Assembly (NCBI RefSeq): GCF_002407245.1
Contig: NZ_CP010681.1
Coordinates: forward strand, 434,001-498,000
Reading direction: 5' to 3'
DNA: 64,000 nucleotides
From: Phaeobacter piscinae
GTDB taxonomy: Bacteria > Pseudomonadota > Alphaproteobacteria > Rhodobacterales > Rhodobacteraceae
Part shown: positions 27,056-34,858 of the stretch, one piece after another
How positions within the stretch are numbered: position 1 is the stretch's first letter
Layout of the letters: every line of letters starts with the position of its first letter
The notes under the pieces: generated by a model
What the model was told of the DNA's origin: nothing
Database searches by the model: none
What the model saw: the letters and a program-made list of their open reading frames with translations, nothing else
Translations under genes and position numbers: made by a program

Positions 27056-27943
27056 TCACTCGTTCACTTTGTGAACCCGAGATTTAACTCTCAGAAGTTT
27101 TGCTCTGACGGCGAGTTCTGCGGGCAGTTTTCGTTCGGACAAGAGGATCGCGCGCACGTCTACCTCAACCGGCAAGCGCGTCGCCCGGACTACCTCCCGA
27201 TACTTTACGCATTGATAGATCCCGCGACGGAGGTCGTCGTCGCTCGACAGGCAAGACTTTACTTCGACAACCGCGAACTCCTCTCCCCTCGTGAAAAGGA
27301 CGTCGACCCGGTCGCCGGACAGCAGGTCGTTCTCTACCTTTCCCTTGAACCCTTGCGGAAGACCGATCGCACTTGGATTATTGCACGCCCATTCCTTCAG
27401 CCGTTGGTGCTGTTCGCTTTCTCCCTTGCCTCGCGGAAACATAGTCTCGGGCGGCTTGCCGTCCTGCTCCCTGAATTTTTTTTGCTCCAAATTGACTGGC
27501 CGACCGCCGAACGCCTTTTGGAAAACCCGATCCCAGTCTTTGTAATTCCTGACCGCCTCGCGGATGTCCCTCACGACCTGAAGCTTTTGGTCTTGATCCA
27601 GGCCTTCCCATTTACTGCCTCGTTTCGAGCGCCAAAGATGATCATGATACCAAGCAAAGCCGGTCCCAGGGATCCCTGACGAGCGGGTTACCAATGCGTT
27701 GATTGGAGGGGCGTCTTTCGCAACGGACATAATTTCGTTCATCATTTTGCCCGCAACGCCCCCTATGTGAAGACTAAAGATTTTCGACGTCTTCAACTCG
27801 CGTTCCAACATCTCGGCGGTTTCACCGTATGTGACGAACGGCTCATCCATGGTTTCCAGCTTATTGAGGATGAGGGCGAGCAGGTATGGCGCTCCCTTCC
27901 AATCAAGCCACTTCCGCTCGTATGCCATTCTGCCCCTTTTCAA
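27056..27943 (-). CDS. PD-(D/E)XK-type endonuclease-like protein
   Basis: 295 residues. The N-terminal half is helical and ordinary (about 1-150). The C-terminal half shows ESEQHQRLKEW, then GDRVDVLFTRGEEFAVVEVKS, which gives the conserved E ... D-V-L-F ... E-V-K layout of PD-(D/E)XK nucleases, with a following helix (RRGIYQCVKYREVV). Relatives include restriction and repair nucleases. A methyltransferase is not visible nearby, so a classical R-M role is unlikely. It is the first gene of the leftward run after the broken integrase. Confidence 0.72.
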   Translation of the reverse strand: MKRGRMAYERKWLDWKGAPYLLALILNKLETMDEPFVTYGETAEMLERELKTSKIFSLHIGGVAGKMMNEIMSVAKDAPPINALVTRSSGIPGTGFAWYHDHLWRSKRGSKWEGLDQDQKLQVVRDIREAVRNYKDWDRVFQKAFGGRPVNLEQKKFREQDGKPPETMFPRGKGESEQHQRLKEWACNNPSAIGLPQGFKGKVENDLLSGDRVDVLFTRGEEFAVVEVKSCLSSDDDLRRGIYQCVKYREVVRATRLPVEVDVRAILLSERKLPAELAVRAKLLRVKSRVHKVNE

Positions 27944-28088
27944 TTGTTTACGCGGATTAACTCACATCGAAGAAAAGAAGGAAAGGTGTCGCATAAATGC
28001 GGCGGGATCCATGATTTTGCTACAGAGGCACCCGCCTGGCGGCTTTGAGGAACCCCCATGTGCAGCTTAGATTGCGAGAGACAGGCAG

Positions 28089-29121
28089 CTACCGAAGGAG
28101 AGCGATACCACTGTCGGCGAGATCTTCTTGATTGGCGGCTTGGGTGTATAGCTGCACCATTGACAGGTCGAGATGCCCGGTAATCGCCATGATTTCGTGC
28201 GCTGTGCATCCAGCTTCAGCGAGTCGCCGCGCGATTGCCTTTCTAAGGCCATGGCTTGAGCAATTTGGCAGCTCGGCTTCATCGCACCAGGTGCGCATGT
28301 AGTTCCCCAAACCTCCTGGCGAACGTTGCTTTGCATTGGAAAGCTCTAAGAAAGTACTTTTTACACTTTGGAAGCGATTTTAGGAGTGTTTCCAGGTGTG
28401 GGTGAAGCGGAATGTCAATCAGAACTCCATTGCTATTCTCGGTTTTCTGACGTCGATACCGAAGACGTCCTTCCACAACGTTCTGGGGTCCCAATTTAAC
28501 GACGTCGACCCGGGCTGCTCCCGTATAGAGCATGAGGTTCATCGCAGTGTTGGCCAGTGTTCCAGCCGGGTGTCGCGCCTCAAACCTGGCAATTTCAGCT
28601 TCGCTCCACGTGTGGATGTTCTCCTTTTTTTCCGCAAAAGGCTTAGTCTTGTCTGCAGGGTTATCATTTCTCCATTCATAGTCCATTGCGAGTTCAAACA
28701 AACACTGCAGCAGTAGAAGCAATTGATTGGCGATACTCGGGGTATTGTGAAGGTCATTTAGAATCTTGCGAACGTGCCGTAACTTGATCGTAGCTGCAGA
28801 CTTCTCACCATATTCGGCAAGAAAGCTCTCGAGTGTGCGCCGGTATTTTTTCCGGGTCGAAGCCGCCAGTTTTTCATAAGCAGATGATTGATAATACTTC
28901 TCAGACAGCGAATAGAAGCTGTGCTTCAGAACGCGGCGCTCTGATTTCGGCCTCTCGACATCGGAAACAGCGTCCTCATAACGTCGAAGAAATTCCTTGG
29001 ACGCATAGTTGGTCCCGAGCTCTATTGAGAGACCTTTTTTCCGATATCTCCAACGACGTTTTCCATGGCGATCGAGATATGAGCTTGCGCCTGGAAACTG
29101 CTTTTTCACCTTCCTGCTCAT
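28089..29121 (-). pseudogene. Tyrosine-type integrase, frameshifted (right end)
   Basis: The start MSRKVKKQFPGASSYLDRHGKRRWRYR parallels that of the left integrase, and similarity runs throughout (MLYTGAARVDVVKLGPQNV). After SLPKCK the reading frame is lost in a run of five T (five A on the coding strand, 28358-28362). One A fewer would continue as STFLELSNAKQ into a second open frame that holds SSHGLRKAIARRLAEAG and ITGHLDLSMVQLY, the remaining catalytic residues. Combined length would be about 344. It is either a pseudogene or a base-call error in a homopolymer. Confidence 0.82.
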
Positions 29122-29300
29122 AGGAAAAATTCCTCTTGAGCATTCAGTGCGATTCCAGTCTCTTTGTCGGAAATATTCCGAGGTGCAAGGTTCACCAACT
29201 CGGAAATTTCTTTTGGCGCGCTATGGTGCAGTTCTTGACCGGTTCGCCGGTCTAAGTGTTTGAACTTGTTGGAACGTGTTTGTCCCTTCGTCTCCGCCAT
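29118..29300 (-). CDS. Small protein ahead of the right integrase, starting inside attR
   Basis: 60 residues. Its ATG (29298-29300) is made by the first bases of the attachment repeat, read backwards, so residues 1-6 (MAETKG) are encoded by tRNA-derived sequence. The stop overlaps the integrase ATG as ATGA, the same layout as the 61-residue gene of the left integrase, although the two small proteins show no clear similarity. An alternative start inside the island was not found. Function unknown; probably a partner or leader of the integrase. Confidence 0.45.
   Translation of the reverse strand: MAETKGQTRSNKFKHLDRRTGQELHHSAPKEISELVNLAPRNISDKETGIALNAQEEFFL
29283..29299 (+). repeat. attR: right copy of the 17-bp direct repeat
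   Basis: TCCCTTCGTCTCCGCCA is identical to the 3' end of tRNA-Ser at 14618-14634. It marks the right border of the island; the sequence beyond is ordinary chromosome. Confidence 0.92.
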
Positions 29301-29424
29301 ACATACATCTGAATGCTATTGCGAATAGGCGCTAGCCGCACCTCGAGGCAGGCGCGCTTGGGCTGTTGCTGACGCGTTTGTTGAGCGCTATCCGTAACCT
29401 TGCAGGTTGTGGTATGAGGTCGCT

Positions 29425-30123
29425 TTGAAAAAGAATATTCTGATCGTCGGAGGCTCTTCGGGTGTTGGTCTGGAACTGGCCCGACACTATGCCTGCGAGG
29501 GGCATCGCGTTACGATTACTGGGCGGGTTGATCCGGGGTGCGCTGGCGTGCAGTTTCACGCGCTGTCGATCACCGATGATGTTGCAGACTTAACCGCACA
29601 GCTTGATGAATTGGCAATTCAGCTTGGGGATGTGCAAACTCTGATTTATTGCGCCGGATTTTTGCAGCGCGGATCGATTTCTCTGCTGGAGGATGCGGCG
29701 CTTTCGCAGATGACAAATGTCGGGCTGCTTGCACCGATGATGGTGATCCAGCGCCTTGTTCGGCAGGCATCGGGCCCGCTCAAACTGATGTTGGTGACCT
29801 CCAGCTCGCAATATAAACCGCAGCCCGAAATGCCCGCTTATTGCGCGGCCAAGGCGGGCTTGGGAATGCTGGGCGCAGCGCTGGTCCGGGGCGAGGGGAT
29901 TGGCAAGGTGCTGGTTGTGGCGCCGTCCGGTATCCAGACGAAGTTCTGGGCTGGCAGCGGCGCGGATACGTCGACCATGCTGGAACCGGGTTGGGTCGCG
30001 CAGCAGATCGTTGCCCTGTCCAGTGGTGCGTTCAAATACAAATACGCCAAGCTGCTGCGCCAGCCGCCCAGTGTGGAGTTGGTCGAGCACCTGGACAATA
30101 ATTTCCAGCCGATCACTCCCTGA
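29425..30123 (+). CDS. Short-chain dehydrogenase/reductase
   Basis: About 232 residues. A TTG start at 29425 is chosen because GAGG lies 5 bases upstream and it begins LKKNILIVGG; a further in-frame TTG at 29407 is possible. The NAD(P) motif is GGSSGVGLELA, and the catalytic Ser and Y-x-x-x-K are in VTSSSQYKPQPEMPAYCAAKAG. The classical SDR fold is shortened at the C-terminus. It is the first chromosomal gene past the island. Its neighbours make a deoxy-amino sugar, so it may act on a nucleotide sugar, but no specificity is visible. Confidence 0.8.
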   Translation: MKKNILIVGGSSGVGLELARHYACEGHRVTITGRVDPGCAGVQFHALSITDDVADLTAQLDELAIQLGDVQTLIYCAGFLQRGSISLLEDAALSQMTNVGLLAPMMVIQRLVRQASGPLKLMLVTSSSQYKPQPEMPAYCAAKAGLGMLGAALVRGEGIGKVLVVAPSGIQTKFWAGSGADTSTMLEPGWVAQQIVALSSGAFKYKYAKLLRQPPSVELVEHLDNNFQPITP

Positions 30124-30143
30124 CGGCGCTCAGGGTGGGACGA

Positions 30144-31244
30144 TCAGGCCAGCTGTCTGAGACTCTGGATCACATGATCGATCTGCGCAGCGTTCAGATG
30201 CGGGCCGATAGGCAGGCTAAGCACTTCCCGTGCCAAGGTAGCCGCCAGCGGCAGCGCCTCATCCGTCAGGCTCATATCGCTGTAGGCTGCCTGAGCATGC
30301 GGAGGGATGGGGTAGTGCACCAGTGTCTGAATGCCGACCTTCGCCAGATCGGCCGCGAGCCGGTCCCGCTCCGGGTGACGCACCACGAACAGATGCCAGA
30401 CTGGATCGGCCTTTGCGGCGACATACGGCAGGGTTAGGCCCAGTCCGTCCAGCTCTGACAGATAGCGGGCTGCGATCGCCGCGCGCCTCGCATTCCAGTC
30501 GTCCAGCACCGCAAGCTTGACCGACAGAAAGGCGGCCTGAACCGGATCGAGGCGGCTGTTGAAGCCTGCGACCTCATTGCGATATTTCTCCCGCGAACCG
30601 TAATTCCGCAGCAGCGTCAGCCGCTCAGCCAGAGTGTCGCAATTGGTGGTGACCGCACCGCCATCCCCCAGCGCGCCGAGGTTCTTGCCCGGATAGAAGC
30701 TCCAGCAGACGATATCACCGGCACCGCCGATGCGGTGCCCATCCCAGCATGCGCCATGCGCCTGCGCTGCATCTTCGATGACCTTCAGCCCAAGATCGCG
30801 CGCGGCTGTCATGATCGCGGTCATATCCGCAGGTTGCCCGTATAGGTGGACAGGTATGACGGCTTTGGCTCCGGAAACCATGGCGGCCCGAATACCCTCG
30901 GCGGTGATATTGTGGGTCGCGGGATCAGGCTCCACCGGAACCGGGATTGCACCACATTGGGAGACCGCGAGCCAGGTGGCGATATAGGTGTTGGAGGGGA
31001 CGAGGACACGGTCGCCCGGCCCGATGTCCAGCGCCACCAGGGCGAGCCTCAGGGCGTCCAGTCCATTGGCCACGCCAAGCGCGTGCGAGACCTCGCAGTA
31101 GCGGGCAAAATCTTGCTCAAACCGGGAGACTTCAGGGCCGAGAATGTACCAGCCGGACCGCAGGCTCTCCAGCATCTTCGGTTCACTCTGCTCTGCCAGC
31201 TCATCATACGCGGCCTTCAGGTCAAGGAAGGGAACCTGCATCAC
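30144..31244 (-). CDS. fdtB: DegT/DnrJ/EryC1/StrS-type sugar aminotransferase (FdtB/QdtB-like)
   Basis: 366 residues. PLP-dependent transamination of a dTDP-3-keto-6-deoxyhexose is the likely reaction. The start [13 protein letters not shown], the [18 protein letters not shown] segment, [10 protein letters not shown], and [19 protein letters not shown] with the PLP lysine are family hallmarks. It overlaps the ketoisomerase gene upstream as ATGA, the usual FdtA-FdtB (or QdtA-QdtB) arrangement that leads to dTDP-Fuc3N or dTDP-Qui3N. The stereochemistry cannot be told, and no N-acetyltransferase or dTDP-glucose genes are in view. Confidence 0.85.
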   Translation of the reverse strand: MMQVPFLDLKAAYDELAEQSEPKMLESLRSGWYILGPEVSRFEQDFARYCEVSHALGVANGLDALRLALVALDIGPGDRVLVPSNTYIATWLAVSQCGAIPVPVEPDPATHNITAEGIRAAMVSGAKAVIPVHLYGQPADMTAIMTAARDLGLKVIEDAAQAHGACWDGHRIGGAGDIVCWSFYPGKNLGALGDGGAVTTNCDTLAERLTLLRNYGSREKYRNEVAGFNSRLDPVQAAFLSVKLAVLDDWNARRAAIAARYLSELDGLGLTLPYVAAKADPVWHLFVVRHPERDRLAADLAKVGIQTLVHYPIPPHAQAAYSDMSLTDEALPLAATLAREVLSLPIGPHLNAAQIDHVIQSLRQLA

Positions 31245-31675
31245 TTGACCCCGACTGCTTGGCGGAAGGCGCCGTAGTCGCGGATATAGTCCCCCTCGTC
31301 ATAAGGCGCAGAGGCCATGACCATGCAGACCGCGCCCGACGAGAAATTGTCGAGATAGCGCCACATCATCGGGCAGATATAGATGCCAAAATAAGAGCGA
31401 TTGAGATGGAAGCGTTTTTCATTGACCCCGTCATCCAGAACCACATCAAAGCTGCCCGACATCGCAATCATGAACTGATGCAGGCCCTTATGGGCATGGG
31501 CGCCGCGATCGGACCCACCCGGCACATCATAAAGGTAGTAGACCCGTTTGATATCAAACGGGATGTGGTTCATCCCTTCGACAAATGTCAGATTGCCGCG
31601 GGCGTCTTCGATCTTGGGCAGGTCAATAAATTTGCAGTCGCTGAGGGGCAAATCCGTACTCCGGTATTGTGACAT
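31241..31675 (-). CDS. fdtA: dTDP-6-deoxy-hexose 3,4-ketoisomerase (FdtA/QdtA family, WxcM-like cupin)
   Basis: 144 residues from [16 protein letters not shown]; a longer in-frame start is less likely. It is a small RmlC-like cupin with [37 protein letters not shown] (metal/base His pair) and [20 protein letters not shown], the pattern of FdtA, QdtA and Tyl1a. It shifts the keto group from C4 to C3 of dTDP-4-keto-6-deoxyglucose, giving the substrate for the coupled aminotransferase. The product would feed a surface polysaccharide. Confidence 0.85.
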   Translation of the reverse strand: MSQYRSTDLPLSDCKFIDLPKIEDARGNLTFVEGMNHIPFDIKRVYYLYDVPGGSDRGAHAHKGLHQFMIAMSGSFDVVLDDGVNEKRFHLNRSYFGIYICPMMWRYLDNFSSGAVCMVMASAPYDEGDYIRDYGAFRQAVGVK

Positions 31676-32100
31676 CGACCCGCTGTCGCAGCTGATCGGA
31701 ACAGGCGTCGGATTTCCCACCACAAGAGTGCGATCCGGTCTAATCTATTGGCTCAGTTGTCTATCATATTGTCGTCTCCGATCAATCGAATTGGACAGAC
31801 TGCGGATGGGCTGCTGAACTTGGCTGCGGCAAGGGCACGCCTTGCGCAGGACGCCGTTCTCTAGTCCTGGGCCATGCCGCTCAGCTAAAGGGGAGAGAGT
31901 GAGCGGGGCATGACACGGCAAGCGACGTCTTCCATGGAACCGCGGAGCGAACTGTTCTATTGATGGGTCACAGCTTCGGACCCCTGGTTGGCGTCACGCG
32001 CAGACCGCAAACAGGACGCGCCTGACCATGAGTCCAGCGCGGGAGGCGGCGGCAAAATAATGGATTTTCTGCGCGACCGTGCAGGTAGGATTGGGTTGAA
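31676..32100. other. Divergent intergenic region between the fdtAB pair and a glycosyltransferase
   Basis: 425 bases with no credible gene. It should carry promoters for both directions. No strong hairpin or repeat was noticed. Local composition is mixed, with an AT-rich part near 31730-31800. Confidence 0.4.
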
Positions 32101-33045
32101 ATGAACAAATACCGGTATTCAGTTGTGCTTCTCACCTACAATCAGCAGGACTATGTGAAAGAGGCGGTTGAGGCGGTTCTTGCGCAGGAGAGCGATCCGA
32201 TCGAGATCCTTCTGTCGGATGATTGCTCAAAGGATGAAACTTTCGAGGTAATGAAGGCGCTGGTTGCCGATTACAAAGGTCCGCATTCTGTCGTGTTGAA
32301 CAAAAATCCGCAGAATTTGGGCGTGAATAAACATATCGAACGGTGTGTTGAACTTAGTTCTGGCGACGTTATCATTGCGGCCTCTGGTGACGATATTTCT
32401 TTGCCGGGTCGTGTGGCGCGCACCATTGAGGTCTTTGAGCGAGACGATCCGCTTCTGTCCTTCTCACATGGTCGGGTTGAGACATTGGACGGCAAACCTA
32501 TGCCGAAATCCTATGCAAAAGCCACCTTCTATACCCGAACCGATGCGATGTCTGCCGCCTGTTCCATGCAGTTGTTCCTCGGTGCGACCTGTGCATGGCA
32601 CAAAGATCTGTTCCGCAAGTATGGTCCCATTCAGTTTGCGGATTGCTACGAGGATCTTGTTCTTGGTTTTCGTGCAGCGCTTGAAGGCAGGGTGGCGTTC
32701 ATCGACGAGGAGCTCATTGTGTATCGCGTCGGTATGGGCCAGACCAGCACAGCCCGGCACATTGCGGATGCGGAGGCCTTTCGAAACAAGCGTTTGATTG
32801 AGGTTAGTCGAGAGATTTTCCTTCTGCGTCAGCGCCTTGCAGATGCGCAGGTGTTTGGTCTCAGTGACCAAGATCCAATAGTAAAAGCCATGCGTCGCCG
32901 ACTGGAGGAACGACAACTGCGCCGATCCTATCTGGAAGGAGGGTTGCGAAAGCTCGGGGTCTCAGCTTGGAGACATCCCTCATGGGTGCTGGGATTTGCC
33001 CTATCCGAACGTCGGCGCCTCAATAAAGCGCTCAAAACCGCCTGA
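32101..33045 (+). CDS. Glycosyltransferase family 2
   Basis: 314 residues. The GT-A fold opens with YSVVLLTYNQQDYVKEAVEAVL. The nucleotide-binding ILLSDDCSKDET, the NPQNLGVNKHIERCVELSSGDVIIAASGDD stretch (with the D-x-D-like motif) and the acceptor region around YEDLVLGFRA follow. No membrane segment. The donor and acceptor are unknown; the nearby fdtAB genes suggest a deoxy-amino sugar donor. A GGATTGGGTTGAA leader precedes the ATG. Confidence 0.83.
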   Translation: MNKYRYSVVLLTYNQQDYVKEAVEAVLAQESDPIEILLSDDCSKDETFEVMKALVADYKGPHSVVLNKNPQNLGVNKHIERCVELSSGDVIIAASGDDISLPGRVARTIEVFERDDPLLSFSHGRVETLDGKPMPKSYAKATFYTRTDAMSAACSMQLFLGATCAWHKDLFRKYGPIQFADCYEDLVLGFRAALEGRVAFIDEELIVYRVGMGQTSTARHIADAEAFRNKRLIEVSREIFLLRQRLADAQVFGLSDQDPIVKAMRRRLEERQLRRSYLEGGLRKLGVSAWRHPSWVLGFALSERRRLNKALKTA

Positions 33046-33074
33046 GCGCCGCCGAGGGTATCGATCCGCAGGCC

Positions 33075-33737
33075 TCAACCAAGGTCTTTCAGAGTGTCCA
33101 GCAGGGTTTTGCAGGCGCCGGTGATGTGGTCGCGGGTGAGCGCCGCTGCAAGGTCGGCATCTCCGGCAACACAGGCTTCCCAGATCGCGAGGTGCTCGGC
33201 ATTGGCGCGTTCGTTGCCGTTGGACAGTACCAACTGCGCCCGCAGATAACTGTCGACACGATCCATCGCATTGTCGATCACATCCATATGATACTGCAGC
33301 CCGCTTTCCCGGTAGAGCGTGGAGTGGAAATCGCGGTTCAAATCACCCCAGGTCATCGGGTCTTCGGATTGCGAAAACGCCTCCAAACAAGCTTTCGCGG
33401 TGGAGATGGCGGTGGGGGACATGCGCGGCACCGCGCGACGGATAACTTCAGATTCCAAAACGGCCCGGAAATCGAAGATTTCCTGAGCTTCCTGGGCTGA
33501 CAGGCCAGAGACCACGGCGCCTTTATAGCGTTGGGTTTTTACCAGTCCTTGCTCTTCCAGGCGCGAAATTGCTTCGCGCACAGGGATTCGGCTGGTGTTG
33601 AACATCTGGGCGATTTCATCCTGCCGCAGCGGTTCGCCTTCCTTCAGGTCGCCTTCGATGATGGCCTTGCGCAGGGCGTCGAAAACAATCGTCGAGGCGG
33701 AGGCGGTCTTGGATATATCTACGGATTTCAACTTCAT
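33075..33737 (-). CDS. GntR family transcriptional regulator, FadR (FCD) subfamily
   Basis: About 220 residues from MKLKSVDISK, which has a GGGAG ribosome site; an upstream in-frame ATG at 33794 is possible. The N-terminal winged helix-turn-helix (FDALRKAIIEGDLKEGEPL, MFNTSRIPVREAISRLEEQGLV) is followed by an all-helical FCD ligand domain (about 80-220) that binds a metal and a carboxylate effector. It is divergent from the hydroxyproline genes and is their likely repressor, relieved by a pathway intermediate. Its operator is probably the palindrome at 33809-33824. Confidence 0.87.
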   Translation of the reverse strand: MKLKSVDISKTASASTIVFDALRKAIIEGDLKEGEPLRQDEIAQMFNTSRIPVREAISRLEEQGLVKTQRYKGAVVSGLSAQEAQEIFDFRAVLESEVIRRAVPRMSPTAISTAKACLEAFSQSEDPMTWGDLNRDFHSTLYRESGLQYHMDVIDNAMDRVDSYLRAQLVLSNGNERANAEHLAIWEACVAGDADLAAALTRDHITGACKTLLDTLKDLG

Positions 33738-33808
33738 ATCTGCGCTCCCTGCCGTCGTTATATCCCTGATCATGGTCGAGGGGGAAGTGTACATAAATCA
33801 GATATTGA

Positions 33809-33824
33809 ATATTGGATCCAATAT
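33809..33824. promoter_or_regulatory. 16-bp perfect palindromic operator
   Basis: ATATTGGATCCAATAT is its own reverse complement. The core ATTGGATCCAAT matches the operator type of FCD-family GntR regulators such as VanR of Caulobacter. It sits in the divergent region between the regulator and the deaminase gene, which it is well placed to control. Confidence 0.75.
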
Positions 33825-33898
33825 GCATTATGAAGGCGTCATCAGCGCCGGGCGCGCCTTGCGGGCTCAGGTTCAAACCCATTGGAGAGGATCCAACC

Positions 33899-34858
33899 AT
33901 GACAAACCCTGTGTTCTCCGGCTGCATTCCGGCCCTGATGACCCCCTGTACCGCAGATCGGCGCCCCGATTTTGATGCGCTGGTGAAAAAGGGGCAGGAG
34001 CTGATCGCCAAAGGCATGTCCGCGGTGGTCTACTGTGGCTCCATGGGTGATTGGCCGCTGATCAGCGATGCTGAGCGGATGGAAGGGGTCGCCCGACTCG
34101 TTGCGGCTGGCGTTCCGACCATTGTCGGCACTGGTGCCGTCAACACGATGCAGGCCGCAGCCCATGCCGCCCATGCCGCAGAGGTGGGGGCTGCCGGTCT
34201 CATGGTGATCCCGCGCGTCTTGTCACGAGGCAGCTCGGTTGCCGCACAACGCGACCACTTCGCCGCGGTGCTCTCTGCTGCGCCAACGTTGCCGGCGGTG
34301 ATCTACAACAGCCCCTACTATGGGTTTGCCACCCGGGCGGATCTGTTTTTCGATCTGCGTAAGGATCATCCCAACCTGATTGGGTTCAAGGAATTCGGGG
34401 GCGCTGACGATCTGCGCTATGCGGCTGAAAATATCACCTCTCAGGACAGCAGTGTCACCCTGATGATCGGTGTCGATACCACTGTATTCCACGGGTATGT
34501 CAACTGCGGGGCCGGGGGTGCTATCACGGGGATCGGGAATGCGCTGCCGGACGAGGTCCTGCACCTTGTCGCCCTTTGCCAACGCGCAGCGAAAGGGAAC
34601 GCCACCGCTCGGCGTCAGGCTCTGGAGCTGGAAGCAGCGCTGGCGGTGCTATCCTCCTTTGATGAGGGGGCGGATCTGGTCCTTTATTACAAGCATCTGA
34701 TGGTGCTGAATGGGGATAGCGAATACCGCCTGCACTTCAATGAAAGCGACCGATTGAGCGCCAGCCAACAGGCCTATGTCGAGGCCCAGTATGCGCTGTT
34801 TCGCAGCTGGTATGCGGATTGGAGCCAGCAGCCCGACATTGCCGCCCTATGCGCGTAA
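33899..34858 (+). CDS. Dihydrodipicolinate synthase family, likely 1-pyrroline-4-hydroxy-2-carboxylate deaminase
   Basis: 319 residues from ATG 33899 (MTNPVFSGCIPALMTPC), with a GGAGAGG ribosome site; an upstream ATG at 33812 gives an unlikely extension. It has a DapA-type TIM barrel. The Schiff-base lysine is in LIGFKEFGG and the catalytic Tyr in VIYNSPYYG. In the trans-4-hydroxyproline pathway it deaminates pyrroline-4-hydroxy-2-carboxylate to 2,5-dioxovalerate. The assignment is from the cluster: epimerase, oxidase and dioxovalerate dehydrogenase follow. It overlaps the epimerase gene by 10 bases. Confidence 0.85.
   Translation: MTNPVFSGCIPALMTPCTADRRPDFDALVKKGQELIAKGMSAVVYCGSMGDWPLISDAERMEGVARLVAAGVPTIVGTGAVNTMQAAAHAAHAAEVGAAGLMVIPRVLSRGSSVAAQRDHFAAVLSAAPTLPAVIYNSPYYGFATRADLFFDLRKDHPNLIGFKEFGGADDLRYAAENITSQDSSVTLMIGVDTTVFHGYVNCGAGGAITGIGNALPDEVLHLVALCQRAAKGNATARRQALELEAALAVLSSFDEGADLVLYYKHLMVLNGDSEYRLHFNESDRLSASQQAYVEAQYALFRSWYADWSQQPDIAALCA

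Larger units (their letters stand above)
14618..29299. mobile_element. Genomic island integrated at tRNA-Ser, with defence-type cargo
   Basis: About 14.7 kb lies between perfect 17-bp repeats of the tRNA 3' end. Tyrosine integrase genes are at both ends. Inside are long non-coding stretches, a lower apparent GC content than the flanks, and a run of minus-strand genes of the kind found in defence islands: ABC-3C ATPase, middle component, hydrolase, helicase and nuclease. No conjugation, capsid or replication genes are seen, so it would need a helper to transfer between cells. The two related integrases suggest a composite of two elements using the same site. Confidence 0.9.

Noticed and set aside
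14618..29299. Prophage as the nature of the island
   Set aside because: No capsid, terminase, portal, tail or lysis genes are present; only integrases and cargo.
30118..30135. CCCTGA/TCAGGG hairpin between the SDR and fdtB
   Set aside because: Only a 6-bp stem that overlaps the SDR stop, with no T tract; too weak for a terminator call.
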